Assembly: GCF_001270495.1 (NCBI RefSeq)
Contig: NZ_LGUR01000118.1
Span: forward strand, 49,642 to 113,641
Reading direction: 5' to 3'
DNA length: 64,000 nt
Origin: Streptomyces viridochromogenes
GTDB taxonomy: Bacteria > Actinomycetota > Actinomycetes > Streptomycetales > Streptomycetaceae
Shown here: positions 18,360 to 27,658 of the stretch, one piece after another
Numbering within the stretch: position 1 is the first letter of the stretch
Layout: each line of letters starts with the position of its first letter
The notes under the pieces: model-generated
The model's database searches: none
Told to the model about the DNA's origin: nothing
What the model saw: the letters and a program-made list of their open reading frames with translations, nothing else
Position numbers and translations under genes: made by a program

Positions 18360-19052
18360 ATGGACATATCCGGGACCCCGCTACGAGCCGTACGCGCGGC
18401 GCTGTTCACGTCACTCGTCGTGACGCTCAGCACCGCGTCGCACGTGCTGCTGTCGCGGGCCCCCCTGCCGTTGAACACGGTGGCCCTGCTGGCGGCCGCC
18501 GTGTTCGTCCTGGCGTACACCCTGGCCGGCCGCGAGCGGAGCTTCGGACGGATCGCCGCCCTGCTGATCCCGCTGGAACTGGCCGCCGACACGATCCTCA
18601 CCACCGGGCAGCACGTCTGTTACGGCAAGGCGGGCGGGCCGGTCGCCGGCCCGTTGGCCTCGGTCGGCTGGGACGTGCTGTGCGGCGACGGCACCCGGGT
18701 CGGCACCCCGCTGGCCCAGGTCACCGGCACCGACCCCGCCAGGCTCGGTGGTCTCCTCGCCCACGCCGACCCGGCCACCGCCTGGCTGCTGCTCGGCGCG
18801 CACGTCGGCGTCGGCCTCGTCGCCGCCGCCTGGCTGCGGCGCGGCGAGCGGGCGCTGGACCAGCTGCTGCGGGCCGTGGCCGCGACGACGTTCCGCCCGC
18901 TGCTGCTGGCGGTCGCCGCGGTGACCGTACGCCGGACCGCGCCGGCCCGTCGCCTGCCGCGCCCCGCCCGCCGCACGGCCACCGCCCGCAGCCTCCTCCT
19001 CGCGCACTCCCTGGGACGGCGTGGACCGCCGTGCTCGCCCGCCTTCGCGTGA
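18360..19052 (+). CDS. Integral membrane protein, unknown function
   Basis: 230 residues from ATG 18360. Hydrophobic helices at about residues 10-30, 38-56, 63-80 and 135-158, plus a weaker one near 175-190; the last 40 residues are Arg-rich and cytoplasmic. The loop between the third and fourth helices contains two Cys (QHVCYG and DVLCGDG), which could form a disulfide outside the cell. It precedes a DsbA-like gene by 99 bp on the same strand, so a link with extracellular thiol chemistry is possible, but the CxxC of VKOR/DsbB-type partners is absent. Confidence 0.7.
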   Translation: MDISGTPLRAVRAALFTSLVVTLSTASHVLLSRAPLPLNTVALLAAAVFVLAYTLAGRERSFGRIAALLIPLELAADTILTTGQHVCYGKAGGPVAGPLASVGWDVLCGDGTRVGTPLAQVTGTDPARLGGLLAHADPATAWLLLGAHVGVGLVAAAWLRRGERALDQLLRAVAATTFRPLLLAVAAVTVRRTAPARRLPRPARRTATARSLLLAHSLGRRGPPCSPAFA

Positions 19053-19151
19053 ACAGGCACTGATCACGCGCGCGCAGCATGTCGAGCACCACCAGTCCCT
19101 GATACGTATCCCGCACACACAGGTGTGCGTGTCCCCATGGAGATCACCAAC

Positions 19152-19991
19152 ATGAGCAAGCGGAACAGCCAGGCGTCGAAGTCGGCGGCCCGGGAGCGGC
19201 TGCGCATCGAGCGTGAGCGCGAGGCCAAGCGGGCCAAGGCCAGGCGGCAGATCATCGTCGCCTGCTCGGTCGTCGGCGTTCTGGCGGCCGCCGGCGGCAT
19301 CGGCTACGCGGTCGTCCAGGCCAACAAGCCCAGCCACTGGGAGTCGATGACGGACGCCAAGGTCGTCGCGCCGGCCAACACCTCCGGCACGAACGGCACG
19401 ACCGTCGTCATCGGCAAGGACAGCGCCAAGAAGACCCTCAAGATGTACGAGGACCCGCGCTGCCCCGTCTGCGCCTCGTTCGAGCAGGCCGCCGGCGCGA
19501 CCGTCGACAAGGATGTCGAGGCCGGCAAGTACAAGCTCCAGTTCGTCGGCGGCACGTTCCTCGACGGCGACCAGATGAAGGACAACGAGATCGGAGCCCG
19601 CGGCGAGGGCTCCAAGAACGCGATGAGCGCCATGGGTGCCGCGCTGAACGTGAGCCCGGAGGCGTTCCTCGACTACAAGACCGCGCTGTACTCGGCGAAG
19701 TACCACCCGGAGGAGTCCGACGACAAGTTCAAGGACGACGACTACCTGATCGAGGTCGCCAACTCCGTCCCCGCCCTGAAGAACAACACCAAGTTCCAGA
19801 ACGCGGTGAAGAAGGGCACCTACGACGCCTGGGCGCTGGCCATGTCGAAGGCTTTCGACACCAACAAGGACAACGTGACGGGCACCCCGAGCTTCGTCAT
19901 GGACGGCAAGCAGCTCAAGACCTCCAACCCCAACGCCGGGTGGACCGCGGAAGAGTTCACCAAGGCGGTGGACGCGGCCCTCAAGGGCTGA
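19152..19991 (+). CDS. Membrane-anchored DsbA/thioredoxin-like protein
   Basis: 279 residues from ATG 19152 (GGAG about 9 nt upstream). A basic cytoplasmic N-terminus of 32 residues is followed by one transmembrane helix (33-55). The exported part is a DsbA-like thioredoxin fold with the active-site CPVC at 104-107 in MYEDPRCPVCASFEQ, and the cis-Pro loop in NVTGTPSFVMDG. It probably oxidises or isomerises disulfides of secreted proteins outside the membrane. The DsbB or VKOR partner is not next to it. A hairpin terminator follows the stop. Confidence 0.92.
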   Translation: MSKRNSQASKSAARERLRIEREREAKRAKARRQIIVACSVVGVLAAAGGIGYAVVQANKPSHWESMTDAKVVAPANTSGTNGTTVVIGKDSAKKTLKMYEDPRCPVCASFEQAAGATVDKDVEAGKYKLQFVGGTFLDGDQMKDNEIGARGEGSKNAMSAMGAALNVSPEAFLDYKTALYSAKYHPEESDDKFKDDDYLIEVANSVPALKNNTKFQNAVKKGTYDAWALAMSKAFDTNKDNVTGTPSFVMDGKQLKTSNPNAGWTAEEFTKAVDAALKG

Positions 19992-20020
19992 CGCCGGCCG
20001 AAGGCGGCCTTCGCGCAAAG

Positions 20021-20050
20021 AGCGGGCGAACTTTCACCGGTTCGCCCGCT
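20021..20050. terminator. Hairpin terminator after the DsbA-like gene
   Basis: AGCGGGCGAAC and GTTCGCCCGCT form a perfect 11-bp stem with an 8-nt loop, 30 bp after the stop at 19991 and 33 bp before phoD. The loop and right arm also carry TTCACC and TTCATA elements 22 bp apart, discussed separately as a possible PHO box. Confidence 0.75.
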
Positions 20051-20082
20051 CTCGTTCATACCGATCAGTAACCTGATCGCTC

Positions 20083-21744
20083 GTGACCAATCGACACAGA
20101 TCATCCGAGCGACTCAACTCCCTTGCCCCTCGCCGCCGTACGGTCGTCAAGGCCGCGGCGGCGACGGCTGTGCTGGCCGGTCCGCTCGCCGCGGCGCTGC
20201 CCGCCCGCGCCGCCGACGCGGCCCCCGCCTTCCTGCACGGCGTCGCCTCCGGCGATCCGCTGCCCCACGGAATCCTGCTGTGGACGCGGGTCACGCCGAT
20301 ACCCGAGGCGACGCCCGGCTCAGGGCTCGGTCCGGACACCGAGGTCAGCTGGATCGTCGCCCGGGACAAGGCGTTGACGAACATCGTCGCCAAGGGCTCG
20401 GTCACCGCGACCGCCGCCTCCGACCACACCGTCAAGGCGGACATACGCGGCCTGGAGCCGGCCACCGACTACTGGTTCCGCTTCTCGGCCGGTGGCACGG
20501 ACTCCCCGGCGGCGCGTACCCGCACCGCGCCGGCGGCGACCGCGTCCGTCGCGGGCCTGCGCTTCGGCGTCGTCTCCTGCGCCAACTGGGAGGGCGGCTA
20601 CTTCTCCTCGTACCGCCATCTCGCGGCCCGCGGCGACCTGGACGCCTGGCTCCACCTGGGCGACTACATCTACGAGTACGGCACCGGCGAGTACGGCACG
20701 CGCGGCACCGTCGTACGGCAGACCGCGCCCACCCACGAGATCCTCACGCTCGCCGACTACCGCGTCCGGCACGGCGTGTACAAGACGGACCGGGACCTCC
20801 AGGCCCTGCACGCCACGGCCCCCGTCATCGCCATCTGGGACGACCACGAGATCGCCAACGACGCCTGGTCGGGGGGCGCCGAGAACCACACCGAGGGCGC
20901 CGAGGGCACCTGGGCCGCCCGCCGGGCCGCCGCCAAGCAGGCCTACTTCGAGTGGATGCCGGTGCGCCCGGCGATCGCCGGCACCACCTACCGCCGGCTG
21001 CGCTTCGGCAAGCTCGCCGACCTCTCCCTCCTCGACCTGCGCTCCTTCCGCTCGCAGCAGGTCTCGGTCGGCAACGGCGAGGTCGACGACCCGGACCGTA
21101 CGCTCACCGGGCGGGCCCAACTGGACTGGCTGAAGGCGGGGCTGAAGTCCTCCGACACCACCTGGCGGCTCGTCGGCAACTCGGTGATGATCTCGCCGTT
21201 CGCGATCGGCTCCCTCACCGCGGACCTGCTCAAGCCCCTCGCCAAGCTGATGGGCCTGCCGCAGGAGGGCCTCGCCCTCAACCCCGACCAGTGGGACGGC
21301 TACACGGACGACCGCCGCGAACTCCTCGCCCACCTGCGCTCGAACGCGATCCGCAACACGGTGTTCCTGACCGGCGACATCCACATGGCGTGGGCCAACG
21401 ACGTCCCGGTGGACGCCGGTACCTACCCGCTGTCCGCCTCCGCCGCCACGGAGTTCGTCGTCACGTCCGTCACCTCCGACAACCTCGACGACATCGTGAA
21501 GGTCCCCGAGGGCACGGTCTCCGCGATCGCCTCACCGATCATCAGGGCCGCCAACCGGCACGTCCACTGGGTCGACACCGACCGCCACGGCTACGGCATC
21601 CTGGACATCACGGCCGACCGCGCGCAGATGGACTACTACGTCCTGGCCGACAAGGCGAAGCAGGACTCCGGTGCGTCCTGGGCGCGTTCGTACCGCACGC
21701 GCAGCGGCACGCAGAAGGTCGAGCGGACGTACGACCCGGTCTGA
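20083..21744 (+). CDS. phoD: Tat-exported alkaline phosphatase D
   Basis: 553 residues from GTG 20083. The N-terminus is a Tat signal: a twin-arginine segment RRRTVV at 17-22, a hydrophobic stretch and a likely signal-peptidase site near residue 43 (ARAADA). The mature protein has an N-terminal beta domain and a metallophosphatase core with metal-binding motifs [30 protein letters not shown] and LTGDIHMAW. PhoD enzymes use Fe and Ca to release phosphate from mono- and diesters, including teichoic acid. In Streptomyces phoD genes are usually PhoP-controlled under phosphate limitation; a weak candidate site is present upstream. Confidence 0.95.
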   Translation: MTNRHRSSERLNSLAPRRRTVVKAAAATAVLAGPLAAALPARAADAAPAFLHGVASGDPLPHGILLWTRVTPIPEATPGSGLGPDTEVSWIVARDKALTNIVAKGSVTATAASDHTVKADIRGLEPATDYWFRFSAGGTDSPAARTRTAPAATASVAGLRFGVVSCANWEGGYFSSYRHLAARGDLDAWLHLGDYIYEYGTGEYGTRGTVVRQTAPTHEILTLADYRVRHGVYKTDRDLQALHATAPVIAIWDDHEIANDAWSGGAENHTEGAEGTWAARRAAAKQAYFEWMPVRPAIAGTTYRRLRFGKLADLSLLDLRSFRSQQVSVGNGEVDDPDRTLTGRAQLDWLKAGLKSSDTTWRLVGNSVMISPFAIGSLTADLLKPLAKLMGLPQEGLALNPDQWDGYTDDRRELLAHLRSNAIRNTVFLTGDIHMAWANDVPVDAGTYPLSASAATEFVVTSVTSDNLDDIVKVPEGTVSAIASPIIRAANRHVHWVDTDRHGYGILDITADRAQMDYYVLADKAKQDSGASWARSYRTRSGTQKVERTYDPV

Positions 21745-21760
21745 GGGGCCGTACGGCCCC
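21745..21760. terminator. Short palindrome after phoD
   Basis: GGGGCCGTACGGCCCC is a perfect palindrome starting at the base after the phoD stop and located between convergent genes. It may form a small terminator hairpin; there is no T-tract. Confidence 0.45.
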
Positions 21761-21770
21761 TTCGCAACGT

Positions 21771-22340
21771 CTAGAGAGTCTCGAGGAAGCCGAGCGCCAC
21801 CCGCCAGGTGGCCTCGGCGGCCTCCTCGTCGTAGTCCGGCAGGTCCGGGTCGGTGTAGAGGTGGCCGGCCCCGGCGTATCTGTACACCTCGACGTCCGCC
21901 CCCGCTCTGCCCATCTGGAGATACCAGGCGCTCAGCCAGTCGTCCGTCTCGAACGGGTCCGGCTCGGCGACATGCAGCTGCACCGGCAGATCGTCGACGG
22001 AGGCGTTCGCCGCGATGTCCGACGTGCCATGCAGGAGCAGCAGCCCGCGCGCCTTCTCGTCGCCGAGCGCGAGGGTCTGGGCGACGGAGGCGCCCAGCGA
22101 GAACCCGGCGTACACCAGCCCTCTCTCCGAGTAGGGCGCGGCGGCGAGCACGGCCCGCTTGAGCAGCTCGTCCTTGCCGATGGCGTCGTTGAACTCCATG
22201 CCCTCCTCGACCGTCTCGAACGTACGCCCCTCGAAGAGGTCCGGCGTCCACACCTCGTGTCCGGCGGCGCGCAGCCGGTCCGCGGCCTGGCGCACCGCGG
22301 GCCTGAGGCCATAGGTCGAGTGAAAGAGGATGATGTTCAT
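21771..22340 (-). CDS. Dienelactone hydrolase family alpha/beta hydrolase
   Basis: 189 residues from ATG 22340. A compact alpha/beta hydrolase of the dienelactone-hydrolase type: N-terminal MNIILFHSTYGLRPAVRQAADRL, nucleophile elbow AGFSLGASVAQ, a strand ending in the acid region VQLHVAEPDPFE and the catalytic His in YAGAGHLYTD. The nucleophile is Ser (G-F-S-L-G), whereas classic dienelactone hydrolases use Cys. The substrate is unknown and no aromatic-degradation genes are nearby. It is convergent with phoD and divergent from the MscS gene. Confidence 0.88.
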   Translation of the reverse strand: MNIILFHSTYGLRPAVRQAADRLRAAGHEVWTPDLFEGRTFETVEEGMEFNDAIGKDELLKRAVLAAAPYSERGLVYAGFSLGASVAQTLALGDEKARGLLLLHGTSDIAANASVDDLPVQLHVAEPDPFETDDWLSAWYLQMGRAGADVEVYRYAGAGHLYTDPDLPDYDEEAAEATWRVALGFLETL

Positions 22341-22435
22341 GAGGCCATGGTGCCAGCCGGGTACGACAACGCCGTGACCACCGCCTCACCGGCGCACATG
22401 TTCATGACCGCCCTCGGGTGGTTACCTTCGACGGC

Positions 22436-23566
22436 ATGGAGAACATACTCCGCCCGCTGATCGTGATCGGCGGCTCGGTCCTGCTCACCCTGATCATCGG
22501 GTGGGCCACCGACCGTCTGATGCGCAAGGCCGACGAGCGGCACAACGAGACGCCGCTGTGGGGTCTGCTGCGCCGTGCCCGCGTCCCCTACCAGGTCGTC
22601 CTGTGCGCGGCCCTGCTCAGAGGGTCGTACGACGAGGCGAAGCTGCTGGAGGAGAACAAGGTCGCCGTCGGGCGGCTGCTGACGCTGGTGCTGATCGGGG
22701 CGGCGGCCTGGCTGGCGATCCGTATCGCGGCGGCGGTCGTGGAGACCACGTACAGCCGCTACGCCCGCGTCCACCGCGATCCGGCCCGGGTCCGGCGGGT
22801 GCGCACCCAGGTGACGCTGATCACGCGCGTGGTGTCGGCGATCGTCGGCGTGGTGGCCGTGGCGGCGATGCTGCTGACGTTCCCCGCGTTCCGCGCCGCC
22901 GGTGCCTCACTGCTGGCCTCGGCCGGCATCCTCGGCATCGTCGCCGGTGTCGCCGCCCAGTCCACGCTGAGCAACATGTTCGCCGGGTTCCAGATCGCCT
23001 TCGGGGACATGGTGCGCCTCGGGGACACGGTGGTCGTGGACGGCGAGTGGGGCACGGTCGAGGAGATCACCCTGACGTTCCTGACGGTGCGGACCTGGGA
23101 CGAGCGACGGATCACGATGCCGGTGTCGTACTTCACCTCGAAGGCCTTCGAGAACTGGTCGCGTGGCGGCGCGCAGATGACCGGCACCGTCTTCCTCCAC
23201 GTCGACCATTCGGCGCCGATGGAGAAGATGCGCGAGCGGCTGCGCGACATCCTGCGCGCGTGCCCGGCGTGGGACGGCCGCGACTACGGCCTGGTCGTCA
23301 CGGACTCGACGCCGAGCACCATGGAGGTGCGGGCCCTGGTGACGGCGAAGGACGCGGACGACCTGTGGACGGTGCGGGTCGCGGTGCGCGAGCAGCTGAT
23401 CCGCTGGCTGGCCGACGAGCACCCGTACGCGCTGCCGCGCGTCAACGCGACGGACGCGGCCCTGCCGCCCGGCTTCCCGGTGCCCGGCGCGGTCCCCGGC
23501 CGTATCCCGGCCCGCCGCACCCACCAGCACGACCACCAGCCACCACAACGCCCGGACCGCCTCTGA
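22436..23566 (+). CDS. MscS-family mechanosensitive channel
   Basis: 376 residues from ATG 22436; a GTG at 22418 is an alternative. Four hydrophobic helices occur in the first 180 residues, ending with the pore helix LLASAGILGIVAGVAAQSTL and NMFAGFQIAFGDMVRLGDTV, the conserved MscS pore and beta-domain junction. The beta domain runs through VVVDGEWGTVEEITLTFLTVR, and an alpha/beta domain follows to about residue 345. The last 30 residues are Pro/His/Arg-rich. The family opens under membrane tension to release solutes in osmotic downshock. Single gene. Confidence 0.93.
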   Translation: MENILRPLIVIGGSVLLTLIIGWATDRLMRKADERHNETPLWGLLRRARVPYQVVLCAALLRGSYDEAKLLEENKVAVGRLLTLVLIGAAAWLAIRIAAAVVETTYSRYARVHRDPARVRRVRTQVTLITRVVSAIVGVVAVAAMLLTFPAFRAAGASLLASAGILGIVAGVAAQSTLSNMFAGFQIAFGDMVRLGDTVVVDGEWGTVEEITLTFLTVRTWDERRITMPVSYFTSKAFENWSRGGAQMTGTVFLHVDHSAPMEKMRERLRDILRACPAWDGRDYGLVVTDSTPSTMEVRALVTAKDADDLWTVRVAVREQLIRWLADEHPYALPRVNATDAALPPGFPVPGAVPGRIPARRTHQHDHQPPQRPDRL

Positions 23567-23674
23567 CCGCGGCGCGGGGCTGTGGCCGATGTGCGGCTAC
23601 CGCCGCGCGGGCGCGACCAGCTACAACGGCGCCGCAGACAACCGACGACCTGTCCCGGCCCTCTCGCGGAGCGC

Positions 23675-24415
23675 TCAGTGGCCGCGCTCGGCGCCGCCGT
23701 TGACCTGGATGATCTGTGAGGTGATGTGCCCGGCGGCGTGGGACGCCAGCCAGTGCAGGGTCGCGGCCACGTCCCCGGGCGTGGCCGCCCGCCCGGTCGA
23801 GGTCTCCGCCACGAGCCGCTCACGCCGCCCGGCGTCCATCGTGTCGCCGAAGAACTCGGTGTCCTCGACATACCCGGGCGCGACCACGTTCACGGTGATC
23901 CCGCGCGGCCCCAACTGCCGGGCCAGGTCGTGGGCGTACGGATGCAGCGCGGCCTTCGACGCCGCGTACGCCACGCTGCCGGATCCCCGGAAGGCGGCGA
24001 TGGAACTCAGGAACAGCACCCGCCCGCCGGGGTCGGCGAGCCGGTCCTTCAGGGCCTCGGTGAGCAGGGCCGCGGTCAGGGTGTTGAGGCCGAAGTTGAG
24101 CGTCCAGCTGTGCAGCACGACGTCGAGGGGCTCGTCGCTGTCCACCTTGGGCTCCAGATGGCCGGCGCCTCCGGCGCTGTGGACCAGTACGTCCACGGTG
24201 CCGAGTTCCGACGCCACGAACCGCTCCACGCCCCGTACGGCGCGCGTCCTGCTGAGGTCCGCCGCGTAGGTGAGGGCGCCGGGCACCCCGGCCCGCTCCA
24301 GCACCTCGGCGCGCCGCCCGAGCAGCAGCACCTGATCCCCGTCCGCCGCGAACAGCCGCGCCGTCGCGAGCCCGATTCCCGTACCGCCACCACTGATCAC
24401 CACGTTGCGAGCCAT
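23675..24415 (-). CDS. Short-chain dehydrogenase/reductase
   Basis: 246 residues from ATG 24415 (MARNVVISGGGTGIG). Classical SDR: cofactor loop GGGTGIG at 9-15, NAG-equivalent VHSAGGAG, catalytic Ser in LSSIAAF, and the Tyr-Lys pair in VAYAASKAALH, followed by RGITVNVVAPGYV. Substrate not predictable. It lies 38 bp downstream of the antiporter gene on the same strand and may be read with it. Confidence 0.9.
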   Translation of the reverse strand: MARNVVISGGGTGIGLATARLFAADGDQVLLLGRRAEVLERAGVPGALTYAADLSRTRAVRGVERFVASELGTVDVLVHSAGGAGHLEPKVDSDEPLDVVLHSWTLNFGLNTLTAALLTEALKDRLADPGGRVLFLSSIAAFRGSGSVAYAASKAALHPYAHDLARQLGPRGITVNVVAPGYVEDTEFFGDTMDAGRRERLVAETSTGRAATPGDVAATLHWLASHAAGHITSQIIQVNGGAERGH

Positions 24416-24453
24416 GGTCAGAGCGTACGAAGTCAGGGCCGCCGGTGGCGGGA

Positions 24454-26070
24454 TCACCGCAGGCTGCGCACGTCCAAATGCCGCAGCACCCGGTCGACCA
24501 CCTCCGGGTCGGCCCCCGGCTCACTGCGCGCGGCCAGCACCTCGTGCCGCGCCGCGCTGAGCAGTTCGTTCTGGATCCGCCGCACCCGCTTCAGCCGGCG
24601 CACCCGCTGCTGATGCGCCTCCCTGCGCTCCTCCTCGCCCATGTCGGGGCTGATCCGCACCCCGATCTCGAACGCCCTTCGCAGCATCTGCTCGGACAGC
24701 TCCTCGGGCAGATCCTCTACGGCCTCGATCTCCTTCAGCCGCCGCTTCGCCGCCCGCGCCGCGCGCACCGCCAGCTGCTTCTCGAACTCCTTCTCCCGCT
24801 CGCTGTCGGCCCGCACCCCGAGCCGCTTCACCAGCCACGGCAAGGTCAGTCCTTGCAGCACCAGCGTCGCCATGATCACGCCGAACGCGATGAAGATGAT
24901 CTCGTCCCGGTCGGGGAACGCGGCGCCCGAGTCGGTCTCCAGCGGAACGGCCAGCGCCAGCGCCACCGAGGCGACGCCACGCATCCCCGACCACCACATC
25001 ACGACGGTCTCGCGCCAGCTCGTCGGGATCTCCTCGTCCAGGTCCCGCTTCGCGTGCAGCCGCTTGGTCAGCCAGGTCGCCGGCAGCAGATACAGCAGCC
25101 GCACCAGTACGACGACGCAGACGATCGCGGCCGCCCAGCCGAGCATCTCCTCCCAGCGCCCGGACGCCGTCCGCACCGCATTGTGCAGTTCGAGCCCGAT
25201 CAAGCCGAAGGCGACACCGGTGACCAGCGTGTCGACGATGTCCCAGAAGGTGTGCCCGGCCAGCCGTGTCATCACGTCGTCCGCGTCGGTGGCGTACTCG
25301 GCCAGGAACAGGGCGGTGACGAGCACGGCGAGCACGCCGGAGCCGTGGAGTTCCTCGGCCATCACGTACGAGGCGTACGGCACGAGCAGCGAGAGCCCGA
25401 TCTGCAGGGTCGGGTCCCCCAGCAGATCCATCAGCTTGTTGGCGCCCCATCCGAGGGCGAGCCCGACGGCCAGCGCCACCACGGCGGAGAGCACCAGATC
25501 GAGCCCGGCCTGCCACGGGGAGAACGTGCCGCTGACGGCGGCCGCGATCGCCACGTGGTACAGCACGATGGCCGTCACGTCGTTGAAGAGCCCCTCGCCC
25601 TCCAGGATGGACACCAGCCGTCGCGGCAGCCCGAGTTGGCCCGCGACGGCGGTGGCCGCGACCGGATCGGGCGGTGCGACGAGCGCGCCCAGCGCCACGG
25701 CGGCGGCGATCGGCAGCCCCGGCACGATCGCGTGGGCGACCGCGGCCACACACAGCGTCGTGACGAACACCAGCGCCACGGCCAGCAGGAGGATGGGCCG
25801 CACATTCGCCGCGAACTGCCGCCACGAGGTCCGTCGTACGGCGGCATAGAGCAGCGGCGGCAAGAGCAGGGGCAGGATCAGATCCGGCGGAATCTCGACG
25901 TTGGGCACGAAGTCGAGGAGCGCGAGCACGATCCCGAGCAGCGTCATCAGCACCGGCGCGGGCACCCCGAGCCGGTCCCCCACCGGGACACTCACCACGG
26001 CCCCGAGCAACAGCACGAACAACAGGGCCAACTGATCCACGGTCAGCGCTCCGGGAGGGTCGACGTCCAC
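24454..26070 (-). CDS. CPA1-family Na+/H+ antiporter
   Basis: 538 residues from GTG 26070. About twelve hydrophobic helices in the first 410 residues, then a soluble charged coiled-coil region of about 120 residues. The ion-binding signature of CPA1 exchangers is present in ALVAPPDPVAATAV and EGEGLFNDVTAIVL (Asn-Asp pair), along with WSGMRGVASVALALAVP in the later helices. It exchanges cytoplasmic sodium or potassium for protons in pH and salt homeostasis. The charged tail probably has a regulatory role. Confidence 0.93.
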   Translation of the reverse strand: MDVDPPGALTVDQLALLFVLLLGAVVSVPVGDRLGVPAPVLMTLLGIVLALLDFVPNVEIPPDLILPLLLPPLLYAAVRRTSWRQFAANVRPILLLAVALVFVTTLCVAAVAHAIVPGLPIAAAVALGALVAPPDPVAATAVAGQLGLPRRLVSILEGEGLFNDVTAIVLYHVAIAAAVSGTFSPWQAGLDLVLSAVVALAVGLALGWGANKLMDLLGDPTLQIGLSLLVPYASYVMAEELHGSGVLAVLVTALFLAEYATDADDVMTRLAGHTFWDIVDTLVTGVAFGLIGLELHNAVRTASGRWEEMLGWAAAIVCVVVLVRLLYLLPATWLTKRLHAKRDLDEEIPTSWRETVVMWWSGMRGVASVALALAVPLETDSGAAFPDRDEIIFIAFGVIMATLVLQGLTLPWLVKRLGVRADSEREKEFEKQLAVRAARAAKRRLKEIEAVEDLPEELSEQMLRRAFEIGVRISPDMGEEERREAHQQRVRRLKRVRRIQNELLSAARHEVLAARSEPGADPEVVDRVLRHLDVRSLR

Positions 26071-26129
26071 ACAACAGGCTTCCAGCCTGCCACGTCGGTC
26101 TTTTCACCAGCCTCTATGGGCGCCCTCGG

Positions 26130-26630
26130 CTACAGAGCGCGCCGCATCGCCCGGTGCGGTATCCCCGCGTCCGGGAACTCCGGCCCGTACGCCACGTATC
26201 CCAGCCGCTCGTAGAACCCCAGCGCATGCGTCTGCGCGTGCAGATCCACGGCCGCGAGCCCACGCGCGCGGGCCGCCCGTTCGATGGCCCGCACCAGGGC
26301 CGCCCCGACGCCGAGGCCACGCGCCGCCTGCGTCACGGCGAGCCGACCGAGCGAGCCCACCGAGAGATCACCGTCGACCTTGGCCGCGGCCGCCTCGCCG
26401 TACAGCAGCCGCCCGGTCCCGAGCGGCACCCCGTCCTCCCGGACGGCCAGCACATGCGTGGCGACGGTGTCGTACGCGTCGTACTCCAGGTCCTCGGGAA
26501 CGCCCTGCTCCCCGACGAAGACCTCCTTGCGGACCGCGAAGCACATCTCGCGGTCGGCGGGGTCCTCGGCGACCCGCACCGCGTACGACGTGAACGGCGA
26601 CGACGACGGCGACGGCGTCGGCAGACTCAC
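26130..26630 (-). CDS. GNAT-family N-acetyltransferase
   Basis: 166 residues from GTG 26630, which overlaps the rluD TGA by four bases (GTGA), so it is translated in a coupled fashion from the rluD transcript. Acetyl-CoA binding motif A is clear in [23 protein letters not shown], followed by the beta-bulge strand [24 protein letters not shown] typical of ElaA-like GNATs. The N-terminus [21 protein letters not shown] matches ElaA/YbdF-type enzymes. Substrate unknown. Confidence 0.92.
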   Translation of the reverse strand: MSLPTPSPSSSPFTSYAVRVAEDPADREMCFAVRKEVFVGEQGVPEDLEYDAYDTVATHVLAVREDGVPLGTGRLLYGEAAAAKVDGDLSVGSLGRLAVTQAARGLGVGAALVRAIERAARARGLAAVDLHAQTHALGFYERLGYVAYGPEFPDAGIPHRAMRRAL

Positions 26631-27571
26631 GCGTACGTCTCCTCACGGACCTGCTCCAGGGCCTTCTGCAGGTCGGCCGGGTAGTCGCTCTCGAACTCGG
26701 CCCACTGCCCGTCCCCCGGGTGCTCGAAGCCGAGCCGCACGGCGTGCAGCCACTGGCGGGTCAGGTGCAGCCGCTTCGCGAGCGTCGGGTCCGCGCCGTA
26801 TGTCAGGTCGCCGACGCAGGGGTGCCGGTGCGCGGCCATGTGGACGCGGATCTGGTGGGTGCGGCCGGTCTCCAGCTTCACGTCGAGCAGGGAGGCCGCG
26901 CGGAACGCCTCGATCAGGTCGTAGTGCGTGATCGACGGCTTGCCCTCGGCCGTGACCGCCCACTTGTAGTCGTGGTTGGGGTGGCGGCCGATGGGCGCGT
27001 CGATGGTGCCGCTGGTCGGGTCGGGGTGGCCCTGGACCAGCGTGTGGTAACGCTTGTCGACCGTGCGCTCCTTGAACTGGCGCTTGAGCGACGTGTACGC
27101 GTACTCGGACTTGGCGACGACCATCAGCCCGGACGTGCCCACGTCGAGCCGGTGCACGATGCCCTGGCGCTCGGCGGCGCCGGACGTCGAGATGCGATAC
27201 CCGGCGGCGGCGAGCCCGCCGATGACCGTCGGTCCGCTCCAGCCCGGCGACGGATGCGCGGCGACCCCGACCGGCTTCACGATCACGACCACGTCATCGT
27301 CGTCGTGCACGATCTCCATGCCCTCGACCGGCTCGGCGACGACCTGCACCGGCGCGGGCGCCTGCGGCATCTCCACCTCCAGCCAGGCGCCGCCGTGCAC
27401 GCGCTCCGACTTGCCGACCACCGACCCGTCGACCGTGACCTTCCCCGCGGCGGCGAGCTCGGCCGCCTTGGTCCGGGAGAAGCCGAACATGCGAGAGATG
27501 GCGGCGTCGACGCGCTCGCCCTCCAGGCCGTCGGGCACGGGCAGGGTACGGATCTCGGGAATCGTGCTCAC
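26627..27571 (-). CDS. rluD: 23S rRNA pseudouridine synthase, RluD type
   Basis: 314 residues from GTG 27571. Starts with an S4 RNA-binding domain (about 15-80: [25 protein letters not shown]), followed by a RluA-family catalytic domain with the active-site Asp in [17 protein letters not shown] and the [11 protein letters not shown] block. Converts uridines of helix 69 of 23S rRNA in characterised bacteria. The next gene downstream (GNAT) overlaps its stop; lspA lies 87 bp upstream, as in many actinobacteria. Confidence 0.95.
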   Translation of the reverse strand: MSTIPEIRTLPVPDGLEGERVDAAISRMFGFSRTKAAELAAAGKVTVDGSVVGKSERVHGGAWLEVEMPQAPAPVQVVAEPVEGMEIVHDDDDVVVIVKPVGVAAHPSPGWSGPTVIGGLAAAGYRISTSGAAERQGIVHRLDVGTSGLMVVAKSEYAYTSLKRQFKERTVDKRYHTLVQGHPDPTSGTIDAPIGRHPNHDYKWAVTAEGKPSITHYDLIEAFRAASLLDVKLETGRTHQIRVHMAAHRHPCVGDLTYGADPTLAKRLHLTRQWLHAVRLGFEHPGDGQWAEFESDYPADLQKALEQVREETYA

Positions 27572-27614
27572 CCGACGAGTATGCAGGACGGGTCGGACAC
27601 CCCCGTACCGAGCC

Positions 27615-27623
27615 TGTGGACAA
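27615..27623 (-). promoter_or_regulatory. Perfect DnaA box (TTGTCCACA on the minus strand)
   Basis: TGTGGACAA in the gap between lspA and rluD is the exact reverse complement of TTGTCCACA, the preferred Streptomyces DnaA box. A single isolated box cannot be an origin; it may titrate DnaA or affect rluD transcription. Chance occurrence is possible. Confidence 0.5.
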
Positions 27624-27658
27624 CCCCTGCCGGACCCTCGCGTGCCCTGCTGCGGGCC

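Noticed and set aside
24445..26214. Plus-strand frame opposite the antiporter, rich in His, Gln and Arg
   Set aside because: Antisense composition without any motif; the minus-strand antiporter has clear transmembrane and FND motifs.
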